From NCBI RefSeq assembly GCF_019097595.1, contig NC_080717.1, positions 20,983,836 through 21,047,835 on the forward strand: a stretch of 64,000 bases of DNA. Direction: 5' to 3'. Position 1 is the stretch's first letter. The number at the start of each line of letters is the position of its first letter. This document shows positions 25,801 to 34,445 of the stretch, in pieces. Made by a program: the position numbers and the translations under genes. The notes beneath the pieces are model-generated. The model searched no databases. It was not told the origin of the DNA and saw only the letters and a program-made list of their open reading frames with translations. Source of the stretch: Hemibagrus wyckioides. Its lineage: Eukaryota > Chordata > Actinopteri > Siluriformes > Bagridae.

Positions 25801-28495
25801 CAGTAATATTCTATCCCGTGGTATTTGAAAATTACAACGTTACATTCTTCTTCTACATCTAAGCCAAATACAGAAATTCGGAACATTTAGCCTTTGCAGA
25901 ACTCAACGCGTTTCCTGGTCACGCTTCCGTCACATTTTACTTATTTGGTGGCTTGAAAATACTTCATCAAGTAATCCATTATAACTTTCATTTAAAACTG
26001 GATACTGAAATATCCAAGTAAATACTTTCCTTCTGTTTTTCTGTGTGTGTGTTAGTGTGGAATCGGTGAACGATGGACTCTTCCACACCGTGGAATTATT
26101 AATCCAGAATCAAACTTTGAGTCTGGTGGTGGATAAAGGAGCCCCTAAAAGTCTGGGCAAACTGGTACGGCCACCCTCGGTGGAGCCCAACACCCATCTT
26201 TACATCGGAGGTGAGAGCACATCACACACGTATGGCTTGTGTATATCTGATATACACAACCCCTGACTCTTTTCTATACTACCTTTAATCAGGGTATTTC
26301 GGCCATTACAGATGAGATATACTGATATAACAGATGAGTATAAAAGATCTGTTGAACATTAAAAATGTTGCTGGAGCATTTTAGTCTTATGTACAGAATT
26401 ACTGGCATTTTACATTTGGCAGAAGCTCTTATCCACAGCAACTGATCTTATTTTATACAACTGAGAATTAAGGGCCTTGCTTAACGGCAAAGCCGTGGCA
26501 GCTTGGTGGGATGTGAACTGGCAACCTTCTGAAGAGTAGCCCAACATCTTCACTACTGAGCTACCACATCCCCCTGTGGCACCCTTGGCACCTTTGGTAA
26601 AGCTGGATAATAATTATATGAGAAAAAATCAAACCTAAAAATCATTTAATTGAAGTAAATTAGCCTCAAAGACGTATAATTTATTGGTTTTTCATTCTTT
26701 ATGTGAGCTGTCATGAAAACTGCAGTGCAACAATGTGCAAAAATATGCTTCCCATCAGCCTGGCTTATCTATGATCAACAACTTTCACACAAATAAGGAC
26801 ACGTTGAAATTGACTGAGATGAACCGGGAGTATTCATACAGCATAAAGGATTCAGTCTTATCTATTGATAAACAAAAGACGTCAGCAGAAACGGACATAG
26901 TGGTTGACGTATTCACTGGCGGTTTGGAGAGTTTATTACGAAAAGGATTATCTCAATTACAGAACTATCACAGAGTATCAGTGTTCAGCACATGTTTATC
27001 GAAACAGAACAGAAAGAATTTCTAGGACAAAGCAAAGGATATCTCGGTCATAAGATGAGGTCATAAACAGAATAGAATCACACAGTCAGCCAAGGGCCAG
27101 AGTCAGCCCAGGACAGAGCGTGCCAAAATATATTCAAAATATATCAGCTAGGAAGTTCATCAAGTAAAGTTTCTGTATGATTTGTTTCTCTCAGGCGTGC
27201 CCTCTGCAATCGGCTCCACCGGCCTGCGTACTGGAGCTGAGCGCTCATCCTTCAACGGCTGCATCCATAACGTTCGCATCAATGGCGAGCTGCAGGAGCT
27301 GAGAGGGCTGACAGGCACTGAGGGCATCCTGCCTGGCTGCCACTCGTGCAGTGTGTGTGCACAGGGGCCGTGCAAGCAGAGAGGCGAGGCAGGCGTGACC
27401 TGCGAGTGTCCTGCCAGCAGCAGTGGCCCACTGTGTGAGCAGCAGAGCTACACCAACCCCTGCCAGTCCAGCAGGTACTGTAACCCCACATACACAAACA
27501 CACACTCTTATACACAGATCAGGCATAACATTATGACCACTGAGAGGTGACGTGAATAACACTGACTCATCATGGCACCTGTTAGTGGGTGGGATATATT
27601 ATTAAGCAGCGAGTGAACATTTTGTCCTCAAAGTTGATGTGTTAGAAGCAGGAAAAATGGGCAAGCGTAAGGATTTGAGCGAGTTTGACAAGGGCCAAAT
27701 TGTGATGGCTAGACGACTGGATCAGAGCATCTCCAAAACTGCAGCTCTTGTGGGCTCATGGATGCCCCACCTTGCATCTTACAGGACACAAAGGATCTGC
27801 TGCTAACATCTTGCTGCCAGATACCACAGCACACCTTCAGGCATCTAATGGAGTCCATGCCTCCATGGGTCAGGGCTGTTTTAGAGGCAAAAAGGGGGAC
27901 CGGCACAATATTAGGCAGGTGGTCATAATGTTATGCCTGGTCTGTGTATATTCTCCTTTTTTTTATTTTGAAATCAAGGACCCGACATATTGCTGAGAAA
28001 CTAGTGCACGTTTTCATAACCTCTATATAGGTCTATTTTAACGTGTTACTGGATGTTTGCCATGATGTTTCGTTAGAGAAACTCTGTGTCCTTCCCAGGA
28101 AATGAGCCAAGCACATTATCCTAGTCTTATTTAAGATTTAGTGTCTAGTTCTGCATTCACCTCAAAGTCGTTTTGCACTATAAGGCTCTGACTGTTCTCT
28201 CCTGGACACTGTGGTCAGCTGTGACCCCATATGATGGAAGATCTTTCTCCCTTATACAGTATGAGCCCTAAATTGGAATAGTTATCTAAGAGCACTAACA
28301 CTATAGGTGATATTTAATGTTAGAATTAAAGTGGTAGTGCTGTAGCTTCACTTTGACCATGATCTTATGATAACTTTTCAAACTGCACCTTTAACACACT
28401 ATGCTGATGGATAATAAAGGTAACATGGTCTGAAAATGTAATGCAGGTGCAGACAGCAATGAGGACAGCAAGATCTTGTTCTTATTATAACCATC

Positions 28496-28535
<40 letters not shown>

Positions 28536-29281
28536 TCTCTCTCTCTCTCTGTCCCTCTGGTGCAGGTGTGTGCATGGCCTGTGTGTGCCTAAGGGTTCGT
28601 CCTACAGCTGTAAGTGTGCACAGGGTTACGTGGGTCAGTACTGTGAGAGGAGAGAGGAGCCAGCCGCCTGCAGGGGGCACAACTGTGTGCATGGGGAATG
28701 CAGAGTGGACGAGAGCGGAAATCCTGCATGCCACTGCCAACCTGGGTATACAGGCAGCACCTGTGACACCGGTACGACATACACACACACAAAATGTGAC
28801 CTAAATTGGTCAACCGAATAAAATTAGCATACAGAATCCCCATTAGTATTTTAACAAGGTACTCGATTATTCTTTTATGGGAAAGAATTTGTTTCACATG
28901 TCCCAACTAGGCAGCAGAGTTCAGAGCAAAGGTGATTTAAGAGTTAAGGGTTATTGGTCTTGCTTGAGGGCCAGCTTCATCTTCAGGAAGTTCCTTCTAT
29001 AGTTTGAACATTCTAACATGTCTCCTCTCCTCCTCCCAGAGCTGACATGTCAGGGCGAGATGGTCCGAGAGCTGCTCAAGCATCACATAGGCCAGAAGAC
29101 CTGCACGTCCACCACTAAGGTCCCCCGGGTGGACTGTCCACGCTCGTGTCAGCCGGGACTCTGCTGCGCCCCCACCAAGAGCCGCAGACGGAAAGTCAGC
29201 TTCAAGTGCTCAGACGGCACCTCCTTCTCCGAAGAGATAGAGACGACCTTGGAGTGCGGCTGCTCAAAATGCCCTTCATAA
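738..29281 (+). CDS. slit3: slit3, 3' half (13 coding exons, 5' end outside window)
   Basis: Slit proteins are large secreted glycoproteins that bind Robo receptors through LRR domain 2 and guide axons and migrating cells. The exons read here are 738-809, 1700-1863, 2486-2610, 6436-6533, 8395-8534, 12483-12576, 12713-12850, 14201-14444, 18149-18279, 26056-26210, 27195-27474, 28566-28771 and 29040-29281. They total 2,089 coding bases, with GT-AG borders and matching phases throughout. Domain order is last LRR, LRR C-cap, EGF1-6, laminin G, EGF7-9 and cystine knot, which is the complete C-terminal order of vertebrate Slits, with no EGF module missing. From memory of the family, the wording is closest to SLIT3. 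SLIT1 and SLIT2 differ clearly in EGF3, in the laminin G domain and before EGF6. Missing are the signal peptide, LRR domains 1-3 and most of domain 4. I see no frameshift or stop. Confidence 0.92.
810..1699. other. slit3: slit3 intron with (GA)n, poly-T and (TG)n tracts
   Basis: This 890-bp intron has donor gtgagt and acceptor tttctcag. It contains (GA)n near 932-954, a T run near 963-980, (TG)n at about 1299-1328 and a second (TG)n at about 1662-1692 ending just before the acceptor. I see no other exon. Confidence 0.85.
1700..1863 (+). CDS. slit3: slit3 exon: LRR C-terminal cap of domain 4
   Basis: The exon completes the preceding leucine codon and reads [20 protein letters not shown], then [12 protein letters not shown] and an RLLLTTP segment. 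This is the LRRCT signature: the CDC pair followed by W, then the IARC and later FLC cysteines that form the disulphide cap. It ends with the first base of a glycine codon before gtgaac. Slit proteins dimerise through this fourth LRR domain, so this cap belongs to the dimer unit. Confidence 0.95.
1864..2485. other. slit3: slit3 intron ending in (CT)n tract
   Basis: This 622-bp intron is AT-rich in its middle. It ends in an almost pure (TC)n run at about 2447-2480 followed by aacag, so the microsatellite forms the polypyrimidine tract. Confidence 0.85.
2486..2610 (+). CDS. slit3: slit3 exon: linker and EGF1
   Basis: It reads [20 protein letters not shown], then NNGTC and a [10 protein letters not shown] segment. 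The short PVD linker joins the LRR cap to EGF1. CQNNGTC fits the O-fucose consensus C-x4-(S/T)-C. The exon enters in phase 1 (one base of the glycine codon comes from the previous exon) and leaves in phase 0 after K, before gtgaaa. Confidence 0.94.
3265..4915 (+). mobile_element. tRNA-related SINE disrupted by internal minisatellite
   Basis: The left part (3265-3330) has a cacctcacagctccagggtc segment and a B-box-like ggttcgatc at 3303-3311. The right part (about 4680-4915) has the ggtttcctcccacctcccaa phrase, the ctgcagtggactggcg phrase and the gaccaggataaagc tail ending in gatgaatgaattaatgaa. Both halves match the order of tRNA-derived SINEs common in teleosts. Between them, the sequence that should be a single body segment has become the tandem array at about 3330-4675. 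Confidence 0.7.
3330..4675. repeat. 31-bp minisatellite with 93-bp higher-order period
   Basis: The unit resembles gagtctcatatgttcttcct plus gtgtctctgtg, 31 bp in total, and recurs about 43 times with substitutions. In the middle, a trimer of variants repeats exactly every 93 bp: the gtgaagtctc variant starts at 3781, 3874 and 3967. Units at both ends are more diverged than those at the centre. Because 31 is not a multiple of three, the array gives spurious open frames with a 31-residue period on both strands. Confidence 0.93.
6436..6533 (+). CDS. slit3: slit3 exon: EGF2 (first part)
   Basis: It reads [20 protein letters not shown], then TCHLSPG and HY. It closes EGF1 (GRNCE) and opens EGF2. 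CLSQPC fits the O-glucose consensus C-x-S-x-P-C, and CINGGTC fits the O-fucose consensus. The exon starts in phase 0 after ttaag and ends with two bases (ag) of a serine codon before gtacac. Confidence 0.93.
6534..8394. other. slit3: slit3 intron
   Basis: This 1,861-bp intron is mostly AT-rich unique sequence, with a GC-richer block at about 6880-7200 that has no convincing reading frame. A LINE/SINE 3'-tail remnant lies at 7985-8110. Acceptor ccag at 8391-8394. Confidence 0.75.
7985..8110 (+). mobile_element. retroelement 3'-end remnant
   Basis: The phrases gcatcaggaagggcatccgg, cgtaaaacctgtgcc and ctgtggtgaccccaaacagg are followed by a gagcagccgaaag segment and an (aac)n tail. This is a widely dispersed teleost retroelement 3' end. 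A second, more diverged copy is at 10,200-10,412. Confidence 0.6.
8395..8534 (+). CDS. slit3: slit3 exon: end of EGF2 and EGF3 (calcium-binding type)
   Basis: It reads [20 protein letters not shown], then [10 protein letters not shown] and a [11 protein letters not shown] segment. EGF3 has the calcium-binding signature (DD before the first cysteine, and C-x-D-x4-Y-x-C-x-C, the Asx beta-hydroxylation motif). It has N-glycosylation sequons NST and NYT and an O-fucose consensus (CENNSTC). The [13 protein letters not shown] wording matches SLIT3 strongly. It ends with one base of a glycine codon before gtactg. Confidence 0.95.
10200..10412 (+). mobile_element. retroelement 3'-end remnant (diverged copy)
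   Basis: It shares with 7985-8110 the phrase order gcatcaggaagggcgtccag, cataaaacctgt, ctgtggtgacc and gcagctaaaagacaac. It also keeps upstream sequence (gtgccggtcccaaactgag) typical of the same element. Confidence 0.55.
10586..10815. mobile_element. teleost SINE-like interspersed repeat, copy 1
   Basis: It starts with cctttatttgccacatgtac and acatcacagtgaacttc, then gggtcagagtgcagggtca, and ends in ttaaccgtttgcaccacc. The same phrase order recurs at 43,568-43,806 and 50,085-50,307. Confidence 0.6.
12483..12576 (+). CDS. slit3: slit3 exon: EGF4 (first part)
   Basis: It reads [20 protein letters not shown], then [11 protein letters not shown]. It closes EGF3 (DLCEE) and opens EGF4 ([16 protein letters not shown]). 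The acceptor tgtgtattag has a poor, TG-rich pyrimidine tract. The exon ends with two bases of an arginine codon before gtatgt. The next exon is only 136 bp away. Confidence 0.92.
12713..12850 (+). CDS. slit3: slit3 exon: end of EGF4 and EGF5 (calcium-binding type)
   Basis: It reads [20 protein letters not shown], then [10 protein letters not shown] and a [11 protein letters not shown] segment. EGF5 carries the calcium-binding pattern (D-x-N-D-C at the start, C-x-D-x4-Y-x-C-x-C). The preceding intron (12,577-12,712) is only 136 bp and is TG-rich up to ttgtag. The exon ends with two bases of a serine codon before gtaaga. Confidence 0.95.
12851..14200. other. slit3: slit3 intron with (ATCT)n and other microsatellites
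   Basis: This 1,350-bp intron holds an (ATCT)n tract at 13,085-13,172, a SINE-tail remnant at 13,195-13,312 (ctgaccaggataaagtgg then a gaatgaatgaatgaa-type tail), a short G run at 13,484-13,492, (CA)n at 13,597-13,636 and (TG)n at 13,780-13,812. Confidence 0.8.
13085..13172. repeat. (ATCT)n microsatellite
   Basis: About 22 uninterrupted copies of atct, preceded by degenerate copies from about 13,020. Confidence 0.95.
14201..14444 (+). CDS. slit3: slit3 exon: EGF6 and start of laminin G
   Basis: It reads [20 protein letters not shown], then [22 protein letters not shown] and the start of laminin G ([20 protein letters not shown]). The stretch between EGF5 and EGF6 corresponds to the region where Slit2 is cleaved into N- and C-terminal fragments. 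Here a lysine precedes TSPC. PPPM.LL and TSPCDQ are SLIT3-like. The exon starts in phase 2 after tttag and ends in phase 0 (CTG CAG) before gtacgg. Confidence 0.95.
14700..14880. mobile_element. teleost SINE-like interspersed repeat
   Basis: It has the phrases ttgcagacactcttaccc, gtcttgctcaagggccc, agcagtggcagcttggcag and ttaaccactgagctacc in the order common to a widespread fish repeat. A related copy lies at 26,395-26,575. Confidence 0.6.
15061..15866 (+). repeat. intronic direct duplication, block A (two copies)
   Basis: Copies at 15,061-15,268 and 15,691-15,866 both begin ttgttgatgg and end near a ctggtggccaat segment followed by aaagcac and ctcttcctttt. They are diverged, with several indels. 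Confidence 0.75.
15378..17109 (+). repeat. intronic direct duplication, block B (two copies)
   Basis: Copies at 15,378-15,680 and 16,799-17,109 share long near-identical runs such as gatactcttgtgggatgcct, aaatctagaatttgctctag and ggtggcttggaagtgatttg. They differ by scattered substitutions and short indels. Confidence 0.88.
18149..18279 (+). CDS. slit3: slit3 exon: laminin G, second segment
   Basis: It reads [20 protein letters not shown], then [20 protein letters not shown] and TVY. D-x-D-N-G-x-L-x-Y and V-E-L-Y-Q-G-H-x-R are the characteristic beta strands of the Slit laminin G domain, here closest to SLIT3. It begins in phase 0 after atttag and ends with two bases of a serine codon before gtaagg. 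Confidence 0.95.
18358..18770. repeat. 19-bp tandem array, about 22 copies
   Basis: The unit is agaaacacaacagtaaatc (19 bp). A variant with tcaaaaacac instead of tcagaaacac recurs near 18,421, 18,516, 18,592 and 18,687. Those spacings are 95, 76 and 95 bp, so alternate variants are 171 bp (nine units) apart. Confidence 0.95.
18771..19075. repeat. A-rich degenerate continuation of the 19-bp array
   Basis: Imperfect units of the form aaatccaaaacacaacagc continue after the perfect array with substitutions and length changes. They open spurious lysine/asparagine-rich frames on + and phenylalanine/cysteine-rich frames on -. Confidence 0.7.
26056..26210 (+). CDS. slit3: slit3 exon: laminin G, third segment
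   Basis: It reads [20 protein letters not shown], then [20 protein letters not shown] and HLYIGG. VDKG-x-PKSLGKL is the strongest single SLIT3 marker in the window; the SLIT1 and SLIT2 versions of this strand differ. NQT is a possible N-glycosylation site. The acceptor is a TG-rich gtgtgttag. The exon ends with one base of a glycine codon before gtgaga. Confidence 0.95.
26211..27194. other. slit3: slit3 intron
   Basis: This 984-bp intron has a SINE-like repeat at 26,395-26,575 (catttggcagaagctctt, then gagaattaagggccttgc, then gagctaccac). An open frame at 26,735-27,025 shows no recognisable domain. Confidence 0.75.
26395..26575. mobile_element. teleost SINE-like interspersed repeat
   Basis: Same phrase order as 14,700-14,880: a catttggcag start, a cttatccacagcaactgat segment, a gccgtggcagcttggtg segment and a cactactgagctaccac end. 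Confidence 0.6.
27195..27474 (+). CDS. slit3: slit3 exon: end of laminin G, EGF7, start of EGF8
   Basis: At 280 bp this is the longest coding exon here. It reads [20 protein letters not shown], then [24 protein letters not shown] (last laminin G cysteine), [11 protein letters not shown] and GPLCEQQ (EGF7), and NPCQSS (start of EGF8). F-N-G-C-I-H-x-V-R-I-N is the standard laminin G end. It ends with two bases of an arginine codon before gtactg. Confidence 0.95.
27475..28565. other. slit3: slit3 intron with Tc1-type element and (CT)n acceptor tract
   Basis: This 1,091-bp intron holds the short Tc1-type element 27,513-27,946 close to the donor. A (CT)n run at about 28,498-28,549 lies just upstream of the acceptor tgcag at 28,565. 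Confidence 0.85.
27513..27946 (+). mobile_element. non-autonomous Tc1/mariner-type element (434 bp)
   Basis: Terminal inverted repeats: left cacagatcaggcataacatt, continuing to atgaccac; right gtggtcataatgttatgcc, continuing to tggtctgtg. TA lies directly outside both ends. The inside keeps a transposase N-terminal coding remnant (an atgggcaagcgtaaggattt segment, reading [13 protein letters not shown]) but lacks the catalytic region, so it can move only in trans. It sits 38 bp after the donor of the exon ending at 27,474. Confidence 0.85.
28566..28771 (+). CDS. slit3: slit3 exon: EGF8 and EGF9
   Basis: It reads [20 protein letters not shown], then YVGQYCE (EGF8), [11 protein letters not shown] and [13 protein letters not shown] (EGF9). 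The SLIT1 and SLIT2 linkers here differ in wording and length. The exon enters in phase 2 and ends with one base before gtacga. The next intron is 268 bp. Confidence 0.94.
29040..29281 (+). CDS. slit3: slit3 last coding exon: C-terminal cystine knot
   Basis: It reads [20 protein letters not shown], then [34 protein letters not shown] and ECGCSKCPS, then TAA at 29,279-29,281. The spaced cysteines, CC pair, K-S-R-R-R-K basic stretch and final C-G-C-x-x-C form the CTCK domain that ends every Slit. The motif C-S-D-G-T-S-F is also conserved. The preceding intron ends in tcctcctcccag. Confidence 0.96.
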
Positions 29282-30403
29282 TGATCACCTTCCCCGTTCC
29301 CCCACCCCCCCCATTTCACGTGGAGCCAGAGGGAAAGAAGAAAATATATTGTACATTTAAAAAACAAATAGAACTTATTTTTATTAAGGGATTTTTTTTA
29401 AAGAGACTGTTTTTATGATGTTTCTTGTATGTGTGATATAAAAGTTATTTTGTATCCGTGAAAACACAAACACACATACACACACACACACACACATATA
29501 CACACAGCAGATTAACATTCCTGAAAGTATATGAATTTTATATAAATAAATATATATGAATGTGTGTGTATATCTATATAAACCTAACCTGAGGATTAAT
29601 ACAGTTTGTATTGCATGTCTGAGTGAGTGTGAGAGGGATTTTTTAGGACACTGAGCAGGTATGATATTAAATAAAGCCTATAATGGCAGTCAAGAAGAGC
29701 ATTAGGACCCTCAAACTCTCCCCGACGTGAAGAGGACCGCAACGCTGGTGAACCAGGAACTGTGCCTTGTACCCAGACTGCATTGTGATAGACTAAAGGA
29801 TAGACTCATTCCCTGAATCCAGAGCTGAAGGACTGGAACTGTTTATCTCGAGAGCTCTGAAACGGTCATGCAGATGTTTCTTTTTTTTTCTTTGTTTGAG
29901 TGTCTTTTCTTTTTTTTTCTTGGTCTCTTATCCATCAGAGCGAAGAAGAGCAGAATTTCAAGCAGGATGGCACACAGAGCTAAACATATCACTTTCCCCA
30001 TATTTCTCGCATGACTACATGGAAGCATATAGGACTGAATGTGAACTCATGCTGTGGTCCAGAAGTGAAGCTCCAGTCACTTGTGCTCACTTTCTTGCTC
30101 CGATTTTTTATTTTATTTTTATTTTTTTTAAACGAAATATTCACAAAAAACACGACCACGTCTGAGCGCTCTGTTGGAAAGCTCTCCATGCTGATGCAGT
30201 ATTCTGTCATAACCTTACTAATATATTAAACACGAATATGTTACGCCCATTACTACTGTATTTTGTATCATATAGCCAGTGTTTTTACAAGGAAGGTGTT
30301 TTTACAGATCTCAGAGAGATGGCAAACAGGAATCTTTCCCCCCCCCCAAAAGTAAATGAATCAGTGTTAAGCCCAAATACAATGTGTATCTTCAAGAAAT
30401 AAA
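29282..30403 (+). other. slit3: slit3 3' untranslated region (extent uncertain)
   Basis: AT-rich sequence follows the stop, with a short C run near 29,302-29,310, AU-rich stretches near 29,375-29,400 and (CA)n at about 29,466-29,507. Canonical polyadenylation signals AATAAA occur at 29,545, 29,670 and 30,398. I cannot tell which is used; the end given is the last of these. Confidence 0.5.
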
Positions 30404-30729
30404 ACGTTAGGTAATTCTAAGGACATTTCCCAGTGTACAACATAAATGAACTGATGTATGACGAATTATATTAACACCTGTAAAGATAAAGATGGTGTAA
30501 CTAATAGATCATTTCTGGTTGAATATGAACTAGAAAGTGATGAATAACGTACTATGAATGTTGAATTAAAACTTCTAATGAAACCGTTAACGTTGTTTTT
30601 TGTTTTTTTTTGTTGGTTATTGATTGTTCACGCAGACGGAAAGGACGTGTTTCAGTTGGTTGTTAAAGGAGAAGACAGTAGAGCGCATGTGATCCGTGTC
30701 AAGGAGCACTCACTGCTTCTCCTTCAGTA

Positions 30730-31063
30730 CACCGATCAGCCAATTTTGTCCTCAAAGTTGATGTGTTAGAAGCAGGAAAAATGGGCAAGCGTAAGGATTT
30801 GAGCGAGATTCACAAGGGTCACAAATTGTGATGGCTAGACGACTGGATCAGAGCATCTCCAAAACTGCAGCTCTTGTGTGGTGTTCCCGGTCTGCACTGG
30901 CCTTACAGGACTTAAGGGATCTGCTGCTAACATCTTGGTGCCAGGTACCACAGCACACCTTCAGGGATCTAGTGATCTAGTCCATGCCTTGACGGGTTTT
31001 GGCAGCAAAGGGGGGACCAACGCAATATTACGCAGGTGGTCATAATGTTATGCCTGATCAGAG
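30730..31063 (+). mobile_element. shorter copy of the Tc1-type element at 27.5 kb
   Basis: It shares with 27,513-27,946 the ttttgtcctcaaagttgatg segment, the atgggcaagcgtaaggattt segment and the right end gtggtcataatgttatgcc. The left end keeps about 10 bp of terminal repeat (caccgatcag) after TA, then jumps to internal sequence. TA also follows the right end. Confidence 0.75.
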
Positions 31064-32754
31064 TATGTATGATATGATACAAATAAATGGTGAAATTTTA
31101 TATACAAGTGAAATCTTTCTCCTCCAGAATGTGTCATTTTAGCAGCAAGAAACCTCTTTCAGAATTAGTTGCATAAGTTGCGACGCCCGCTGAGAAACTA
31201 ATGATAGACTATTACTATGGCAACCAGTAGATCAGCAACTTGTAGCTATAAAATCACTCTATATGTGAACATAGCGTTAGGTTTTTCATGACTACGAAAC
31301 ACGCAACTCCTGGCAAATATTGTATTATTTAATTGAGCGAGACAGAGAGATGAAGCCAGTTGTGGTGGAAATAGGAGTAGTAAGTAATAATAAGCAATAA
31401 TGCCACTGAAGAAACACTGCCTTTGCTTATGAACAAACGACGTGATCAAGAATATTACACAAGTAGGTAGTATATATTTAAGTCTGATGGAAAAACGAAT
31501 AGAAAGTTTACAAAATGACTTTTTAACATGTGTAAATATTTGCTATGGGATGAATGCATTATTGAAGAATTAGGTGAATGAAAGACGTGAAGCTGAAGTG
31601 AAAACCTGCTTTATCAGCTGGCTAGCTAACTTAAGTCACATGTAGCCAGAGCTTCAGATTGCCTGGAGAAGATCTGGACTCCACAGCAGCTATTATTAGC
31701 CAAGGACCGCCTAAGACGGCATCTGATTGACTTGTAAAGCAACCAATCGCAATTCCTTTTGATAAGCGCCATGTTTAGGGGCGTGGAAATGTAAAGTTTG
31801 TGTTCCGCGCAACTATAGATCGTTCATTTAAGAAACTCGAAACGTGAACATCACATATTTTGGAAGAAAAGCTAAACACGACAACTTCCTTCTTCTAGGG
31901 AAGCAAAGCATCACAGCATCTTTGTTCCCAGGCGGACCGTTAAAAAACGGATGATGACTACGAAACTGCTAAAATGTTTGCCATTTGCATCAACAGCTTT
32001 ATGGTTTCAGTAGCTTGCTAGTTTTGTTAGCTCATGTTAATTTATATGTGTCTAGCTACATTCTCATAGACCTCTTTTTATCCTATAGTGCTACTTATAC
32101 GCTGTAGCAGCACTTAGATTTATTTAATATAGCAGACTATCCATACTGAACACTGAAGACCCCTGATCAATTAGGCCAGAGATGCTCATCAGTCTTCACT
32201 GTCTTGGACATTGCTACTGCTGACTAAACAAGTGTAGACTTTCTGCAGGATATTGATTGATTTTGATTGGGTCTTGAATTTAAAATGTGTACTAATTGGC
32301 TTACCGTTTAGCAGGTATCAACACATCATGCAATCTTAATATCACTGACTCAAAATAAGTATAGCAACGTTAATTTGTTTCCAAAAACAAACAACCCTCG
32401 GGTAAAAATTCATGGGATGTGTCTAAAAAGTAGCTAAAAATGTGTAATAGATAACGAAATACTGGTGTTGCTGTTGCGAAATACTGGTGATGATTATTAC
32501 CATTAGCCCCAACTTCCTTAATGAAGTTGGATAGACGTTTTCACCAGTTATGTAATATCTTGAGCTTTAAGTATGACTTGTACTTAATATCATAATGTTG
32601 GTTTCACAACATACTAAGTCATGGGTTTAGGTCACACAATGACTTTGCTTTTCGATACCGAAAGTGTACAACATTTTAACCTTCACATAGTTTCATATTG
32701 TGGTTAGCACTAGGATGCAAACTAGAGTTTGCATCTTTTCTCTGTGTTTCAGAG

Positions 32755-32942
32755 GGTTTCCAAACTGGTTCCCTCCACCAGACCAAAAACATGTGACTGG
32801 CTTGGTATCTTTAAATTGTGCATAGTGTATGAATGGGTTAGTGAGTGTGAGTGAGATTGGTCCCAGAGACGCCTGGGATGAGCTCCAAGCTCTCTCTGAC
32901 CCTGTGTAGGATTAACAGTATAGGATGGATGGATGGATGGAT
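32755..32942 (+). mobile_element. SINE-like repeat with (GGAT)n tail
   Basis: It has the phrases ttccctccaccagaccaaaa, ttaaattgtgcatagtgt and gacgcctgggatgagctcc, and ends in ggatggatggatgg. The middle resembles the body of the SINE at 38,391-38,757. Confidence 0.55.
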
Positions 32943-34094
32943 AATCCAGTTTCATTCCAATAATTTCATTCTTTGTTATAATCATGCTGCAACTAGTACC
33001 TTAAATAAGTAATAGTAGTTTTTGTTTAAGCTTTATTAAAAAAAAATTGCTGTATCCCCGCAGAAGTTCCTGAACATTTGGTGTAGCATTCCTTGTCATG
33101 CTGCTTTCTATCCACTAGATGGAGAACTCCACCCGTTTAGCTGTAGTGTGTTTCTGATTGGCTCAGTCACCTCATACGGTCCAGTGCAGAGCATTTGTTC
33201 AGTTTATTTCCACAGGCATCCAGTTGCTTGATGGTGTGCAGCGTTGCATATGTGATGAATTTCATTTTTTATGAACGCAGCTCAAAACACCACCATCTTA
33301 TGCAGAGCGAAGACATAAATACCAGCTCACGTGAAGGTCACTGTGGCTTCCCTAACTCCGTTATATTAACTCTGTCCCTGATCCTGGGAAACATTAATGA
33401 CATTCAGACTGAATAACAAGAGCATATAACAGACCCTCCAGTACAATTCAGCAGTAATACCCAGCTCTTTACTTCACGGTGCTTCTATTTGTTCGTTTAA
33501 GAGAGCTAATCTTTCACATGAGACCAGTCCCCACGGAGAATGCGTGTCTACTACGGGAAAAGATCTCGCTCCTTTTCATGCTTCTCAAATCCATTCAAGT
33601 TCTCTCTCATTATGTTTAGTGGCTTGCCAGTGAACCATGGCATTCCCTCAGATACATCTCTTCACCCTGCCGGGAGGAAAGAAAGCTCAGCATTGTCAGG
33701 GCACGTCAGGTTATTAAAGAAACATAATGCTGCTAATTCTCTAACGGTCATTATTCATTACAGTCATTCATGGTATTGCAGTGTGCTTGTGAATGTGGCA
33801 GGAAAAGTAAGTAGTTCAGACGGATGCTATAGAAACTGAGCGAGCACTTCAGGGGAAGCTGAGGCATGTTTACATAAGGTTAATGTGTGTGGGTATGGGT
33901 TTGTGTCCAACTGCCCCAATAAGGAGAGGTGTAACTGATAGTTTGTGGGGACATTTGACTGATCCCTTAAAATAATCTAAAATGAATGAAAGGATCTTTT
34001 TAGTTATTAAGAACTATATGTAGTGACTCTTTATAGCATTGACTCTGTTTTTAATTATGATGTTCATGGAAGGACCTCACAAGAATAGCAAACC

Positions 34095-34138
<44 letters not shown>

Positions 34139-34164
34139 GGATTGTGAGGAATAAAAACATCCAT

Positions 34165-34445
34165 CTTTTGTAAGTGCTTTATCCTGGTCAGGGTTATCCA
34201 GAACCTGTCCCAGGAACTCTGGGTGTGAGGTCAGTATGCACGCTGGACGCACCACCGATCCATTGTAGGACAGCATGCACACATTCATTCAGTCCACCTT
34301 CTGGCATGTTTTTAGACTTTGTGATGAAACTGGAAAATGAGCCTAGATAGACCATACAAAACCACACACAAGCAGTAACCTGAGCTCAGGATCAAACAGA
34401 GACCCTGAAGCTGTCAGGCAGCTAACCCATACACCACAATAGCAC
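34165..34445 (-). mobile_element. reverse-oriented SINE remnant
   Basis: Read on the minus strand, it ends with the ctgaccaggataaagcac phrase found at the tail of the other SINE copies. The plus strand has tgctttatcctggtcaggg followed by diverged body sequence. Confidence 0.5.

Larger units (their letters stand above)
18280..26055. other. slit3: slit3 intron, the largest in the window (7.8 kb)
   Basis: After the donor come the 19-bp tandem array (18,358-18,770) and an A-rich decayed continuation to about 19,075. The remainder to 26,055 is largely unique sequence. It has a poly-T-rich stretch near 23,731-23,750 and a (CT)n near 24,877-24,910. I see no exon and no dispersed repeat I can name between 19.1 and 24.8 kb. 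Confidence 0.7.

Noticed and set aside
26735..27025. 96-codon plus-strand frame in a slit3 intron
   Set aside because: No recognisable family and no splice signals joining it in phase to the flanking laminin G exons.
1..29281. mir-218, which is hosted in SLIT2 and SLIT3 introns of vertebrates
   Set aside because: No sequence like its mature form was seen. In human it lies in an intron of the N-terminal LRR part, upstream of this window.
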